From contig NZ_JHVJ01000017.1 in assembly GCF_000620085.1 (NCBI RefSeq), positions 1 through 64,000 of the forward strand: DNA of 64,000 bases, read 5' to 3'. The notes beneath the pieces are model-generated. The model did not search any database, was not told where the DNA came from, and worked only from the letters and a program-made list of their open reading frames with translations. The position numbers and the translations under genes are program-made. Shown here one piece after another: positions 41,534 through 51,235 of this stretch (position 1 is the stretch's first letter; each line of letters opens with the position of its first letter). The stretch is from Marinobacterium jannaschii DSM 6295 (GTDB taxonomy: Bacteria > Pseudomonadota > Gammaproteobacteria > Pseudomonadales > Balneatricaceae).

Positions 41534-44500
41534 CTAACGAAAATCCCGCGACTTAGGCTTCAGCTGGTCCCACATAAAGCTGATATCGCGCAGACGCCCG
41601 GCAACTACATGAATGACGTTTTCCTCCCGCTCCACTACCCCGGAAACCTGCAATATATGGGAGGCGAGCAAGGCGCGACGCTGGGCCTTGGCGGTGGCCT
41701 GCCAGACGATCAGGTTGATCTGGCCGCTCTCATCCTCCAGGGTGACAAAGGTGGCGCCGCTGGCGGTGCCGGGGCGCTGGCGGTTGGTAACAAGGCCTGC
41801 CACCCGCACCAGCTGGCCGTGGCGGCACTGCTTCAGTTGCTCGGCGCTGAGGCACTTATCAAGCAGTTGGCGCTCCCGTAACAACGCCAGCGGGTGGCGC
41901 CCCAGACTGAGACCGAGATGGCGGAAGTCCTCCTCCAGCCCCTCCTGCTCGGCCGGGGCATCCAGTATCAGGTTTCCCTCCCCTGCGGGCAGCTGATCCA
42001 GCCCCAGCTCCAGATAGTGTGACTGCGCCGCCAGCTCCCAGCGTGCCTGATAGCGGTGGCGGGAAACCTGGTTCAGGGCTCCGGCGGCGGCCAGCGCATC
42101 CCAGTCTGTCCGGCCCAGCGGGCAGTGGTGACAGGCGTCCGCGACCGAGTGGTAGCCCGCTTCCGGCCGACGGGTGATCAGTTGCTCCGCGCCCTGGCGG
42201 GAAAGGCCTTTAACCAGGCGGAAGCCAAGGCGCAATACGGACCGAGGATTTCGCGGCGCTCTATCACACGCAACGGGAGCCGGTTCGAGGCTATGCTCCC
42301 AATGGCTGCGGTTGATGCAGACGGGACGCACCTCGACACCGTGGCGGCGGGCGTCCTGCAGCAGTTGCGAGGGGGAGTAGAAACCCATCGGCTGGCTGTT
42401 AAGCAGGCCGCAGAAGAACTCGGTCGGGTGGTGACATTTAAGCCAGGCAGAGACATACACCAGCAGGGCAAAGCTGGCGGCGTGGGATTCGGGGAAACCA
42501 TACTCGCCAAAGCCTTCGATCTGACGGCAGATCCGCTCGGCAAAGCTCTGGCTATAGCCCCGCGCCAGCATGCCGCCGATCAGTTTCTGCTGGTGTTGCT
42601 GCAGCTTGCCGCTGCGTTTCCAGGCCGCCATCGCCCGACGCAGCTGGTCAGCCTCACCACCACTGAATCCAGCTGCCACCATCGCCAGCTGGATCACCTG
42701 CTCCTGGAAAATCGGCACACCGAGGGTGCGCTCCAGCACCGCCCGTACCTCGGTGCTGGGGTAGTCCACAGTTTCAATACCATCGCGCCGCTTCAGGTAG
42801 GGGTGCACCATATCGCCCTGGATCGGGCCGGGCCGGACGATCGCCACCTGCACCACCAGATCGTAATAACGGCGCGGTTTCAGCCGCGGCAGCATATTCA
42901 TCTGAGCGCGGGACTCCACCTGAAACACCCCCACCGAGTCAGCGCGACAGAGCATATCGTAGGTCGCACTATCCCCGCGCGGGATATCCTGAATCCGCAG
43001 TGGCTGGCCCTGCCTATTCTGCAGCGCCGCCAGCGCCTTACGGATCGCCGTGAGCATTCCCAGTGCCAGCACATCGACCTTCAGAAGACCCAGCGCCTCC
43101 AGGTCATCCTTGTTCCACTGGATCACGCTACGTCCGGCCATCGCCGCATTCTCCACCGGCACCAGCTCGGTCAGCGGCCCGGCGGCAATGACAAAGCCCC
43201 CCACATGCTGGGAGAGGTGACGCGGGAAATCGAGGATCTCAGCCACCAGCTCGACAAACTGGCGATAGAGCGGTGCGGGCTGCGCACCGCCCATCGCCAG
43301 CAATTGCTGCAACCAGGGGTTGTCCCTGTCACGCCGGTCAAGGCGACTGATCAGCCAGCTGAGGTAACTCTCATCCATCCCCAGCGCCTTGCCCACGTCA
43401 CGGATGGCACTCTTGGCGCGGTAGCTGATCACGGTGGCGGCCAGACCGGCACGCTCGCGGCCATACTTGCCGTAAATATACTGAATCACCTCCTCGCGTC
43501 GCTCATGTTCGAAGTCGACATCGATATCGGGCGGCTCGTCGCGTTCGCGCGAGATAAAGCGCTCAAACAACAGGTTGACCTCGCGCGGGTCCACTTCGGT
43601 GATATGCAGGCAGTAGCAGACCACCGAGTTGGCCGCCGAGCCACGTCCCTGACAGAGGATATCCCGGCTGCGGGCAAAGCGGACGATATCCTGGATCGTC
43701 AGGAAGTAGTGGGCGTAACCCAGTTCGCGGATCAACTCCAGTTCCTTGTCGATCAGCGCCTGTACTTCGGCAGGGACGCCTTCAGGAAAGCGCAGCGCGA
43801 TCCCCTCCGCCAGCAGCGATTCCAGATATTCATTGGCTTCGCGCCCTGCCGGCACCAGTTCGGCGGGATATTCGTAACGCAGCTCGGAGAGTTCGAAATG
43901 GCAGCGCCCGGCGATCTCCAGAGTCTCGCGGCGCAACGCCTGGTCATAGAGCGAGTTGAGTTTTTTCAGTGAGCGCAGATGGCGTTCGGCATTCGCTGCC
44001 AGTGCTAATCCGGCCTTCTGCACGCTGGTACCGAGACGGATGGCGGTCAGCAGGTCCTGCAGGCGCTGACGCTCAGGCCGGTGCATATGCACGTCGCTGG
44101 CGCAGACCAGCCCTAAACCCAACCGCTGTGCCAACTGTTGCAGCCGTTGCCGCTGCTGTTGGTCGTCCTGCTGCAACAGTCGTTCCAACAGCAGCCAGCA
44201 GCGACCACTAAACCATTCGCTCACCCCTGCCGCCGCAGGCGGCAACTCTGCGTTATCCTTGGGGCGGATCAGCAGCAGGCAGCCACCCACGCCCTCTTTC
44301 AGATCATCCCACTGCAGGAGGTACTCCCCCTTAGGACAGCGCATCCGGCAGCGACTGATCAACGCCGACAGCTGACCATAGGCATCACGGTCCGGTGCCA
44401 GCAACACCAGGCAGCAGCCGTCAAGATGAAACTCAGACCCGACAATCAGCTGCAGCGGGGACGTGGCTGGCAACGCGCGGCAGGCCTGCCAGGCCCGCAC

Positions 44501-44695
44501 CACACCGCCCAGAGAACACTCATCGGTCAGCGCCAGGGCGCGATAACCTAAACCGGCGGCACGGTTGACCAGCTCTTCGGGATGGGAGGCGCCACGCAGG
44601 AAGCTGAAGTTACTGATGCAATGCAACTCGGCATAGCCCGCAGTGTCCGGCCGGGTATCCGGATTGGCAGAGGCCCCGGAATCAAACATTGTCAT
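41534..44695 (-). CDS. dnaE2: Error-prone DNA polymerase DnaE2 (ImuC)
   Basis: DnaE2 is a C-family polymerase that, with ImuB, copies damaged DNA with errors. The 1053-residue protein has an N-terminal PHP domain (HCISNFSFLRGASHPEEL), the catalytic aspartates in PPDIDVDFEHERRE, the DnaE finger and thumb regions (QVESRAQMNMLPRLKP) and a C-terminal OB-fold (VRVAGLVTNRQRPGTASGATFVTLEDESG). It is shorter than the replicative DnaE, as expected. It is the last gene of the LexA-controlled imuA-imuB-dnaE2 operon. Confidence 0.96.
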   Translation of the reverse strand: MTMFDSGASANPDTRPDTAGYAELHCISNFSFLRGASHPEELVNRAAGLGYRALALTDECSLGGVVRAWQACRALPATSPLQLIVGSEFHLDGCCLVLLAPDRDAYGQLSALISRCRMRCPKGEYLLQWDDLKEGVGGCLLLIRPKDNAELPPAAAGVSEWFSGRCWLLLERLLQQDDQQQRQRLQQLAQRLGLGLVCASDVHMHRPERQRLQDLLTAIRLGTSVQKAGLALAANAERHLRSLKKLNSLYDQALRRETLEIAGRCHFELSELRYEYPAELVPAGREANEYLESLLAEGIALRFPEGVPAEVQALIDKELELIRELGYAHYFLTIQDIVRFARSRDILCQGRGSAANSVVCYCLHITEVDPREVNLLFERFISRERDEPPDIDVDFEHERREEVIQYIYGKYGRERAGLAATVISYRAKSAIRDVGKALGMDESYLSWLISRLDRRDRDNPWLQQLLAMGGAQPAPLYRQFVELVAEILDFPRHLSQHVGGFVIAAGPLTELVPVENAAMAGRSVIQWNKDDLEALGLLKVDVLALGMLTAIRKALAALQNRQGQPLRIQDIPRGDSATYDMLCRADSVGVFQVESRAQMNMLPRLKPRRYYDLVVQVAIVRPGPIQGDMVHPYLKRRDGIETVDYPSTEVRAVLERTLGVPIFQEQVIQLAMVAAGFSGGEADQLRRAMAAWKRSGKLQQHQQKLIGGMLARGYSQSFAERICRQIEGFGEYGFPESHAASFALLVYVSAWLKCHHPTEFFCGLLNSQPMGFYSPSQLLQDARRHGVEVRPVCINRSHWEHSLEPAPVACDRAPRNPRSVLRLGFRLVKGLSRQGAEQLITRRPEAGYHSVADACHHCPLGRTDWDALAAAGALNQVSRHRYQARWELAAQSHYLELGLDQLPAGEGNLILDAPAEQEGLEEDFRHLGLSLGRHPLALLRERQLLDKCLSAEQLKQCRHGQLVRVAGLVTNRQRPGTASGATFVTLEDESGQINLIVWQATAKAQRRALLASHILQVSGVVEREENVIHVVAGRLRDISFMWDQLKPKSRDFR

Positions 44696-44721
44696 AACAA
44701 TCTAAACCTGTTCAGGCCGGA

Positions 44722-46221
44722 TCAGCCATACCAGCCATGCAGATACCAGCCATCACGGTCATCGCGAAACAGCCAGCCAAGACGGCCATCAGGCCAGCGT
44801 GCCACATAGTAATCCCGCCGTACCGCTTGCTGGTCCCACCAGCCGCCGCAGATACGTTCCGGCCCCTTAATAATCGTAAGCCTTTGTTTTACCAGCGCAG
44901 TCTCTATTCGCTGTGGCTGTTTCAGCAACCAGCCCGGACGTCCCTGATGACGGGATGAAAGCTTTACGTTGGCAGTGCAATCCGTACTCCAGCCATACTC
45001 TGGCCGATGATCGGCCGCCAGTGCCAAAGGCTGCACGGCCTGCTCTCCGAGGCGGATGCGCAGGCGACTGAACAGTTGATCCGGATCGCTATCGCCCCGC
45101 CGCTGACTGAACAGATCGCTCGGCGTGGCCTCTAGTTCACGAAACTGCACCACCCGCAGCCGCAGACCCAATACTGCCTGCTGCAGGGTCAGGGACTCCA
45201 GCCGCAGACGGCACAGCTCAAGCCAGTCACTGGCCGCCGAGGCCCCGCCACTGTGTCCCAGCTCCAGCGATGGCCCGGCACCATCACGGTAGTCCAGCTG
45301 TAACTGTAGCCTGAGGGCCTGAAGTCCCTGATGGCGCAGGTAGCCCTGCAGTGCCTCCAGCAGTGGCTTCAGTGGAAACAGCAGCGCCTGGCTACTGCCG
45401 ATTTCACGGTTAAATTCCTGGCGACGTTCAAACTGCGGCGGAAACTGATAAGGTGGCTGCGGATCGGGCCGGGCCCCGCTGAGGCGGTCGAGATACTCCA
45501 GCAACGGTGGGCTGAAGCGGTTCACCAGCGCCTCCCGTGGCAGGGCCAGCAGATCGCCCAGCTGACGGATGCCCATCCCCTGTAACTGCGCTGCCAGCCG
45601 GGGCTTCAACTCAAGCTGACTGACCGATAGTTGCTTCAGCTGCTGCATATGCGCCTCCCGGCCCTGTAACAGCACCGGATGTCCGGCCCGGGCCAGCAGC
45701 TGTGCCGCCAGGGGCGTATGACCACTGGCACGCTGCACCCGGTAGCCCAGCCGCAACAGCTGACGGTTCAGTTGCTGGTTAAAGCACTCCAGTCCGCCGA
45801 AGTAATGCAGCATCGAACCCAGTTCCAGCAACAGGCTGTCCGGCGGCAGCGGGCTGATCTGAGCGCTGAAGTTACCGGCCCAGAGCGCCAGGTTTTCCAG
45901 CTGCTGCCGGCTGCGCTCCGGTTGAGGCTTAAACAACTGCAGTGGCGGGCAGATACTGTATGCTGTCGCGGATGCCAGCCCCGCCTCCAGTCCGGCCGCC
46001 AACGCCCTGCCGTTGCAGAGCGCCAGCCGCTGGCCACTGTGATCGAGCAGCGCCGCCGCCCCCTCATCCTGCTGTAGCGCCTCCAGCGCCAGCAGTGGGA
46101 AGTGCAGGCAGAGCCAGAGCGGCTCACGCAGGCTGCCACCCGACTCAGAAGAAGGCAGAGACGCCGAAGGGGAAGGCGCCCCGGCCACAAGCGGTGCTTC
46201 AGAACTCTTATGTACGGTCAT
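44722..46221 (-). CDS. imuB: Inactive Y-family polymerase homologue ImuB
   Basis: ImuB links DnaE2 and ImuA to the beta clamp. The 499-residue protein has the Y-family fold (palm and thumb, with MGIRQLGDLLALP as the helix-hairpin-helix and RLSGARPDPQPPYQFPPQF as the little-finger linker). The catalytic carboxylates are not found at the start (LCLHFPLLALEAL in place of the Asp-bearing strand), as usual for ImuB. It begins with a low-complexity Ser/Pro-rich stretch of about 30 residues. The ribosome site at 46221 is poor, so the true start may be slightly downstream. Confidence 0.93.
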   Translation of the reverse strand: MTVHKSSEAPLVAGAPSPSASLPSSESGGSLREPLWLCLHFPLLALEALQQDEGAAALLDHSGQRLALCNGRALAAGLEAGLASATAYSICPPLQLFKPQPERSRQQLENLALWAGNFSAQISPLPPDSLLLELGSMLHYFGGLECFNQQLNRQLLRLGYRVQRASGHTPLAAQLLARAGHPVLLQGREAHMQQLKQLSVSQLELKPRLAAQLQGMGIRQLGDLLALPREALVNRFSPPLLEYLDRLSGARPDPQPPYQFPPQFERRQEFNREIGSSQALLFPLKPLLEALQGYLRHQGLQALRLQLQLDYRDGAGPSLELGHSGGASAASDWLELCRLRLESLTLQQAVLGLRLRVVQFRELEATPSDLFSQRRGDSDPDQLFSRLRIRLGEQAVQPLALAADHRPEYGWSTDCTANVKLSSRHQGRPGWLLKQPQRIETALVKQRLTIIKGPERICGGWWDQQAVRRDYYVARWPDGRLGWLFRDDRDGWYLHGWYG

Positions 46222-46245
46222 CAGACACGATCGTCAGGCAGCGGC

Positions 46246-46971
46246 CTATTTCACCCGGCGCAGCTGCACCGGCTGAGGTTGCGGCCGGGCAACGACCGGC
46301 GTGACGGCAGGCAGAATCTGTTCTTCACCCAGCAACAGGCGACGGGCCGGCTGCGGCCAGCCGCCGCGGCGCTTCAGCAGGGTGATATCGCTGCCCTGCT
46401 GCCGGCTTTGCAGCAGGATACGGCAGGGCGCAGCAGAACTCTGGCTCCGACAGGCTTCAGGGCGGAACAGAAAGGCGCTGGTAGCACTCTCACTGGCGGC
46501 CAGCTGCAGACGGCGGACCGCGTTCTCCTGCCCGGCAGGCAACCAGCCCAGCACCGCACTGCAGCAGCCGCTCTTCAGCGCCTGTTCCAGGCACCAGAGG
46601 CGATCACGACGACTGTTACTGCGCACCACCAGAATACGGGAGAGATCGATGCCCGCCTCCGCCAGCGCCGGGGCATAAGGGATATGGGGCGGATCGACCC
46701 AGAGCAGCCAGCCCTTCTTACCCGCCAGATCCTCCTCTCGACGGCAGAGAGCCGCCAGCGCGGGTAATACCATCCGCAGCTCGCCACTGCCCTCGCGATC
46801 GTAGAGCAGCTCCACCAGTTCACCCGGCTGCCAGCCACGGCCCGGCAGCATCTCATCCAGCTCGGGATAGCCGCTGCTGACGCTTTCTGCCTGCGGCATA
46901 ACCGGCCGGGTTGCCTGCCAGACTTTGCCCTGCTGTAACAATCCATCCAGAGAATCTGCCTGAGTTGCCAT
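46246..46971 (-). CDS. imuA: Translesion synthesis-associated protein ImuA
   Basis: ImuA is a SulA/RecA-like accessory protein required for mutagenic repair with ImuB and DnaE2. The 241-residue protein has the family start (SLDGLLQQGKVWQA, then SSGYPELDEMLPGRGWQPGELVELLYD) and KGWLLWVDPPHIPYAPALAEAGIDLSRILVV. GGAGG precedes the ATG. It is the first gene of the operon, directly after a LexA box. Confidence 0.93.
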   Translation of the reverse strand: MATQADSLDGLLQQGKVWQATRPVMPQAESVSSGYPELDEMLPGRGWQPGELVELLYDREGSGELRMVLPALAALCRREEDLAGKKGWLLWVDPPHIPYAPALAEAGIDLSRILVVRSNSRRDRLWCLEQALKSGCCSAVLGWLPAGQENAVRRLQLAASESATSAFLFRPEACRSQSSAAPCRILLQSRQQGSDITLLKRRGGWPQPARRLLLGEEQILPAVTPVVARPQPQPVQLRRVK

Positions 46972-46988
46972 CTCGCTGCCTCCGCGAA

Positions 46989-47024
46989 AACCAGAATACT
47001 GTTTATTTATACAGTATTCTGGTT
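46989..47024 (-). promoter_or_regulatory. LexA (SOS) box within a longer palindrome
   Basis: CTG-N10-CAG at 46999-47014 lies in TACTGT-TTATTTAT-ACAGTA, a near-perfect LexA site. The symmetry continues on both sides to arms of 14 bases (AACCAGAATACTGT and its complement) around 8 central bases. It lies 18-53 bases upstream of the imuA ATG, where it would cover the promoter. Confidence 0.93.
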
Positions 47025-47054
47025 AAAAAAAACGGCGGCTGCAAGTCCTCCGTT
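47025..47054 (-). terminator. Terminator of the class V aminotransferase gene
   Basis: AACGGAGG and CCGCCGTT pair with one mismatch, followed on the minus strand by eight T. It lies 32 bases after the stop at 47086 and touches the LexA palindrome, insulating imuA from the upstream gene. Confidence 0.75.
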
Positions 47055-47085
47055 GGTCCTATTTCACGAAAACAGCCTGATCACC

Positions 47086-48732
47086 CTATCCGACAACGAT
47101 CTCCTGCGGTAAACGAAACCAGCACAGAGCCTCGGATTCAGCCGCCAGATCCAGCGTAAAACGCGCCTGTTGCGGCCTGAAACGCAGCAATTCAGCTTCG
47201 GCGTCCGCCAGCAGTGACATCAGGTCAGGCTTTTCTGCAATCTCCGCCTCAGACGAGAGCGGCGAAGGCGAAAAGGCATCATCCAGTGACACGGGCAACG
47301 CCGGTGACTCTCCCTGATAGCGCCAGACACCGGCGCTGCGGTCGAAACAGTAATAGGGCAGCAAGCGCCAGCCATGTTGCGCCACCAGCTCGATCGCACT
47401 GAGCAGGTAGTCAAAGGTCGCTTCATCGATAAAGTAGTTAAAGTTGAGCCGCACCCAGCCCGGCCGCAACATCGTATCCCCCGCCAGCAGCCGCGACTCC
47501 AGCGCCTTGCTGCGTGTCATATCCAGTCCCAGCAGATGATGGCCGTAAGGCCCGGCACAGGAACAGCCACCGCGGGCCTGAATACCAAAGAGGTCATTCA
47601 GTAGTGCCACCACAAAGCTATAGTGCAGCGGCTTGCCCTGATGATGGATCTGTAATGAACAGATCGACAGCCGCTCGGCTTCGCTACCGCCCAGCACCTC
47701 GACCGCCGGATGGGCCGCCCAGCGCTCAAGGGCACGGCGGATAAACCGATGTTCGCGCTGTTCGATCAGCTCCGGACCGATCTGTTGCTGCAGCCGGAAC
47801 ACCAGCCCGGCGCGGATCGATTCCACGATCGCCGGGGTGCCGCCCTCCTCGCGTCGCTCGATATCGGCCACATAACGGTGATCCTCCGGCGTCACATAGA
47901 GCACGGTACCGCCGCCCGGCACGGCCGGAACCGAGTTACTCAGTACGGCTTCATTGAGTACCAGAATACCCGGCGTACCCGGCCCGCCAATAAACTTGTG
48001 CGGCGACAGAAACAGGCCATCCGCGCCGCTGTCCTGCAGGTCGATCCTGACGTAAGGCCCGGCAGCAGCGTAATCCCAGAACGCCAGCGCGCCATGGCGT
48101 TGTAGCAATGCGGTGATCGCCGGGACATCGCTCTTGATGCCGGTGACATTGGAAGCGGCAGAGAAGCTGCCCAGTTTCAGCGGCCGGTCAGCGTAATGTT
48201 GCAACTGCCGTTCAAGCTCCGCCTGATCCGGCAAACCCTCAGCATCCAGCGGGATGGTGACCAGGGTGGTGATACTCTCACGCCAGGGCAATTCGTTGGA
48301 ATGGTGCTCGTAGGGGCCGATAAACACCACCGCCCGTTCTGACTCGGGAATCTGTGCGCTGAAGCCATAACGCTGATCCAGCGCGGCAGGCAGGCGCAGG
48401 CTGAGCAGGTCGATCAGCTTGTCGATCGCTGCGGTGGCTCCACTGCCGCAGAAGATCACCTTGTGCTGAGGTCCGCCATTCAGCGCCTGACGGACCTGCT
48501 GTCGTGCCTGGTCACGCAAGGCACTGGTCTGACGCCCGGTAAAGGAGGCTTCGCTGTGGGTATTGGCGTAATACGGCAACACCTTCTGGCGGATAAAGTC
48601 TTCGATAAAACGGAGGCTACGGCCGGAAGCGGTGTAGTCGGCATAGATCAGCGGCTTGGTACCAAAGGGGGTCTGCAGTGGGACAGCTTCGCCCAGCACG
48701 GCCTGCTGCAGGCTTTCCAGGGACAACGACAT
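47086..48732 (-). CDS. Class V aminotransferase (cysteine desulfurase-like PLP enzyme)
   Basis: The 548-residue PLP enzyme has the class V layout: IYADYTASGRSLRFIED at the start, CGSGATAAIDKLI, the substrate/PLP loop EHHSNELPWRE, SNVTGIKSDV, and the PLP lysine in LSPHKFIGGPGTPG. A GGCSCAGPYG segment near residue 395 carries two cysteines near the usual sulfur-accepting loop. It has an extra C-terminal stretch of about 90 residues with no recognised domain. No isc or suf gene is near. A divergent Lrp-type gene suggests amino acid control. The substrate is unknown. Confidence 0.82.
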   Translation of the reverse strand: MSLSLESLQQAVLGEAVPLQTPFGTKPLIYADYTASGRSLRFIEDFIRQKVLPYYANTHSEASFTGRQTSALRDQARQQVRQALNGGPQHKVIFCGSGATAAIDKLIDLLSLRLPAALDQRYGFSAQIPESERAVVFIGPYEHHSNELPWRESITTLVTIPLDAEGLPDQAELERQLQHYADRPLKLGSFSAASNVTGIKSDVPAITALLQRHGALAFWDYAAAGPYVRIDLQDSGADGLFLSPHKFIGGPGTPGILVLNEAVLSNSVPAVPGGGTVLYVTPEDHRYVADIERREEGGTPAIVESIRAGLVFRLQQQIGPELIEQREHRFIRRALERWAAHPAVEVLGGSEAERLSICSLQIHHQGKPLHYSFVVALLNDLFGIQARGGCSCAGPYGHHLLGLDMTRSKALESRLLAGDTMLRPGWVRLNFNYFIDEATFDYLLSAIELVAQHGWRLLPYYCFDRSAGVWRYQGESPALPVSLDDAFSPSPLSSEAEIAEKPDLMSLLADAEAELLRFRPQQARFTLDLAAESEALCWFRLPQEIVVG

Positions 48733-48901
48733 AAGGGGCTCCGTTCATAAACTCGACTGGGTATAAGCAAAGTGTAGAGCGAAGCGGCCGGAACATTGTT
48801 TTTGAATGGCAACCCGATCGGCTTGGATCAGGAATTACTTCCCAAATAAGCCCATTAAAAGGGAATATAGTTTCAGCCCTAGCAAATACTACGGAACAAC
48901 T

Positions 48902-49363
48902 ATGAACATAGACCGAATCGACAAGGCGATACTGAACCTGCTGCAACGGGATGCAACCCTCTCGGTAGGCCAGATCGCCGGACAGGTGGCAATCTCCAAA
49001 ACCGCCTGCTGGCGACGTATTCAGCAACTGGATAAAAGCGGCGTGATCCGCCACAGGGTGGCACTGCTGGATGCCGGACAACTAAACCTGTCCCTCACGG
49101 TCTATATTGCGGTCCGCACCAACCAGCATAACGATGCCTGGGCACAGCAGTTTCAGCGGGTATTGGCGGATATTCCGGAGGTGCTAGAGGTGTGCCGCAC
49201 CAGCGGCGACCTGGACTACCTGATCAAGGCAGTGGTGCCGGACATGCCCGGCTATGACCGACTGTATAAAAAGCTGATCAAGGCGGACCTGTCCGATGTC
49301 AGCGCCAGCTTTGTGATGGAGCAGATGAAAAGTACCACTGAGCTGCCGCTGGATTACCTCTGA
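48902..49363 (+). CDS. Lrp/AsnC-family regulator
   Basis: The 153-residue protein starts with the Lrp helix-turn-helix (IDRIDKAILNLLQRDATLSVGQIAGQVAISKTACWRRIQQL) and continues with the RAM ligand domain (VYIAVRTNQH, then VLEVCRTSGDLDYLIKAVV). The ATG at 48902 was chosen because it gives the family start and has GGAA upstream. It is divergent from the class V aminotransferase, the likely target. Its 3' end overlaps pgeF by 10 bases in convergent order. Confidence 0.92.
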   Translation: MNIDRIDKAILNLLQRDATLSVGQIAGQVAISKTACWRRIQQLDKSGVIRHRVALLDAGQLNLSLTVYIAVRTNQHNDAWAQQFQRVLADIPEVLEVCRTSGDLDYLIKAVVPDMPGYDRLYKKLIKADLSDVSASFVMEQMKSTTELPLDYL

Positions 49364-50091
49364 TCGGCGATCCAGATCATGCTGGCCAGGCGGCCGGTCT
49401 GGGCCTGGCGGCGATAGGAGAAGAAGCGGGCGCTGTCCGCGTAGGTGCAGAAACCGCCCCCGTGGATCTGTCGTACTCCGGCCCGTTGCAGCCGCAGGCG
49501 CGCCAGCTGACAGATATCCGCCTGCCATTTACCGGCCCGCTCGCCGGGGATAAAGGCCGCTTCTGAGCGCGGCAACAGCTCGCAGAAGCGCTCACGCACT
49601 TCATCACCGACCTCAAAGGCCGCCTGACCGATCGCCGGTCCCAGCCACACCATGACCTCAGCCGGATCGGCGAAGATCTGCAGTGTCTGCTCCAGAATGC
49701 CCTCGGCCAGCCCGCGCCAGCCGGCATGCGCGGCAGCGACCTTAGTGCCCAGGCGATCGGTAAAGAGTACCGGCAGGCAATCGGCCGTCATCACAATACA
49801 GGCCTGTCCCGGCTGGTCGCTCCAGCAGGCGTCAGCCTGAGGTACCGAGCCATCATCAGAGGCTTTAACCAGCGTAGTGCCATGCACCTGCTGCAGCCAC
49901 TGCGGCCGGCGATGCAAGCCCTGGGAGGCCAGTAGCAGGTCTCGGTTCTGTGCCACGGCAACAGGCTGATCTCCGACATGATCGCCCAGATTCAGGCTGT
50001 CATAGGGTGCAGTACTGACGCCCCCCTGACGGGTGCTGGCCAGTGCATGGATATGGGCCGGTGCCGGCCAGTCAGCCTGGATCAGTTTCAT
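49354..50091 (-). CDS. pgeF: Peptidoglycan editing factor PgeF (YfiH; multicopper oxidase-like)
   Basis: The 245-residue YfiH-type protein has the zinc-binding residues in QVHGTTLV (His), MTADCLPVL (Cys) and AAHAGWRGL (His), with the closing GGFCTYAD and FFSYRR segments. Family members act on L-Ser-containing peptidoglycan precursors and have purine nucleoside-handling activity in vitro. It follows rluD on the same strand after 33 bases, as in many gammaproteobacteria. Confidence 0.93.
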   Translation of the reverse strand: MKLIQADWPAPAHIHALASTRQGGVSTAPYDSLNLGDHVGDQPVAVAQNRDLLLASQGLHRRPQWLQQVHGTTLVKASDDGSVPQADACWSDQPGQACIVMTADCLPVLFTDRLGTKVAAAHAGWRGLAEGILEQTLQIFADPAEVMVWLGPAIGQAAFEVGDEVRERFCELLPRSEAAFIPGERAGKWQADICQLARLRLQRAGVRQIHGGGFCTYADSARFFSYRRQAQTGRLASMIWIADQR

Positions 50092-50124
50092 AATGCCTCT
50101 CCACAGAACTTTGGATTATCCCGC

Positions 50125-51096
50125 TTACAAAGCTTCGTCAGTGTGGCCTTCGAGATCACGCTTCAGGCAGGCCAGCAGTTGCTGCAGGTCCTCAGGCAGG
50201 TCCACTTCCCAGGACATCAGCTCACCGGTGACCGGATGCCACAGCTCCAGCTTCTTGGCATGCAGGGCCTGACGCTTAAAGTGACGCAGCTCCTGCTGCA
50301 TCTCCTCAGACACGCCCTTCGGCAGGCGGAAGCGACCGCCATAGACCGGATCGCCCACCAGCGGGTAGTTGATATAGGCCATATGCACGCGGATCTGATG
50401 AGTCCGGCCGGTTTCCAGCTTGAGACGGATATGGGTATGGGCACGGAATTTACCCAGTACGCGATAATGGGTCACCGCCTCCTTACCCACCCCGACCACG
50501 GCCATCTTCTGGCGGTTTTTACTGTCACGCCCCATCGGTTCATCCACGGTACCGCCGCCGGTCATCACCCGGTTGGTGATCGCTTCGTACTCACGCCCCA
50601 TGGCCCGCTCCTGCAGCTGCACCACCAGCTCGGTCTGAGCCTGAATGGTCTTGGCGATCACCATCAGTCCGGTGGTTTCCATATCCAGACGGTGCACAAT
50701 GCCGGCGCGCGGCACCTGAGCGATCTCCGGGCTGTGATGCAGCAATGCATTCAGCAAGGTACCGTCAGGGTGGCCCGGTGCAGGATGCACTACCAGCCCG
50801 GCCGGCTTATTGATCACCATAATGTCATCATCTTCGTAGACAATATCCAGCGCAATATCCTGCGCCTGGTGCTGATCAATCACGTCCAGCTCGGTATCAA
50901 TACGGATCGTTTCGCCACCGAACAGTTTGTCACGGGTGCGTTTTTCGGCTCCGTCGACTGTCAAGGAACCATCTTTAATCCAGCCCTGCAGGCGGGAACG
51001 GGAGAAATCGGGAAACAGTTGCGCAACGGCCTGATCGAGGCGTTTGCCAACCAGCTCATCACCGACCTGAGCTTCTAGCTGAATTTGTTCTGACAT
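50125..51096 (-). CDS. rluD: 23S rRNA pseudouridine synthase RluD
   Basis: RluD makes pseudouridines 1911, 1915 and 1917 in helix 69 of 23S rRNA. The 323-residue protein has an N-terminal S4 domain (KRLDQAVAQLFPDFSRSRLQGWIKDG) and the catalytic Asp in IVHRLDMETTGLMV. Further landmarks are INKPAGLVVHPAPGH and GRTHQIRVHMAYI. It is divergent from bamD across 139 bases, a conserved arrangement. Confidence 0.96.
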   Translation of the reverse strand: MSEQIQLEAQVGDELVGKRLDQAVAQLFPDFSRSRLQGWIKDGSLTVDGAEKRTRDKLFGGETIRIDTELDVIDQHQAQDIALDIVYEDDDIMVINKPAGLVVHPAPGHPDGTLLNALLHHSPEIAQVPRAGIVHRLDMETTGLMVIAKTIQAQTELVVQLQERAMGREYEAITNRVMTGGGTVDEPMGRDSKNRQKMAVVGVGKEAVTHYRVLGKFRAHTHIRLKLETGRTHQIRVHMAYINYPLVGDPVYGGRFRLPKGVSEEMQQELRHFKRQALHAKKLELWHPVTGELMSWEVDLPEDLQQLLACLKRDLEGHTDEAL

Positions 51097-51235
51097 CGGA
51101 ATCTAATAAGAAATCTGCGGAAACTTTGGCTTGGGTAGGGGTTGTGTTTAAATAGACCGCAGCGGATCAATACCACAACATCTGTTGCACCCAGTATAAC
51201 TGTTACGGCGTCAGACTACATCGAGATTTCATTGG

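Noticed and set aside
42056-43972. A 638-codon open frame antisense to dnaE2.
   Set aside because: The opposite strand encodes all motifs of DnaE2; this frame has typical shadow composition and no recognisable motif.
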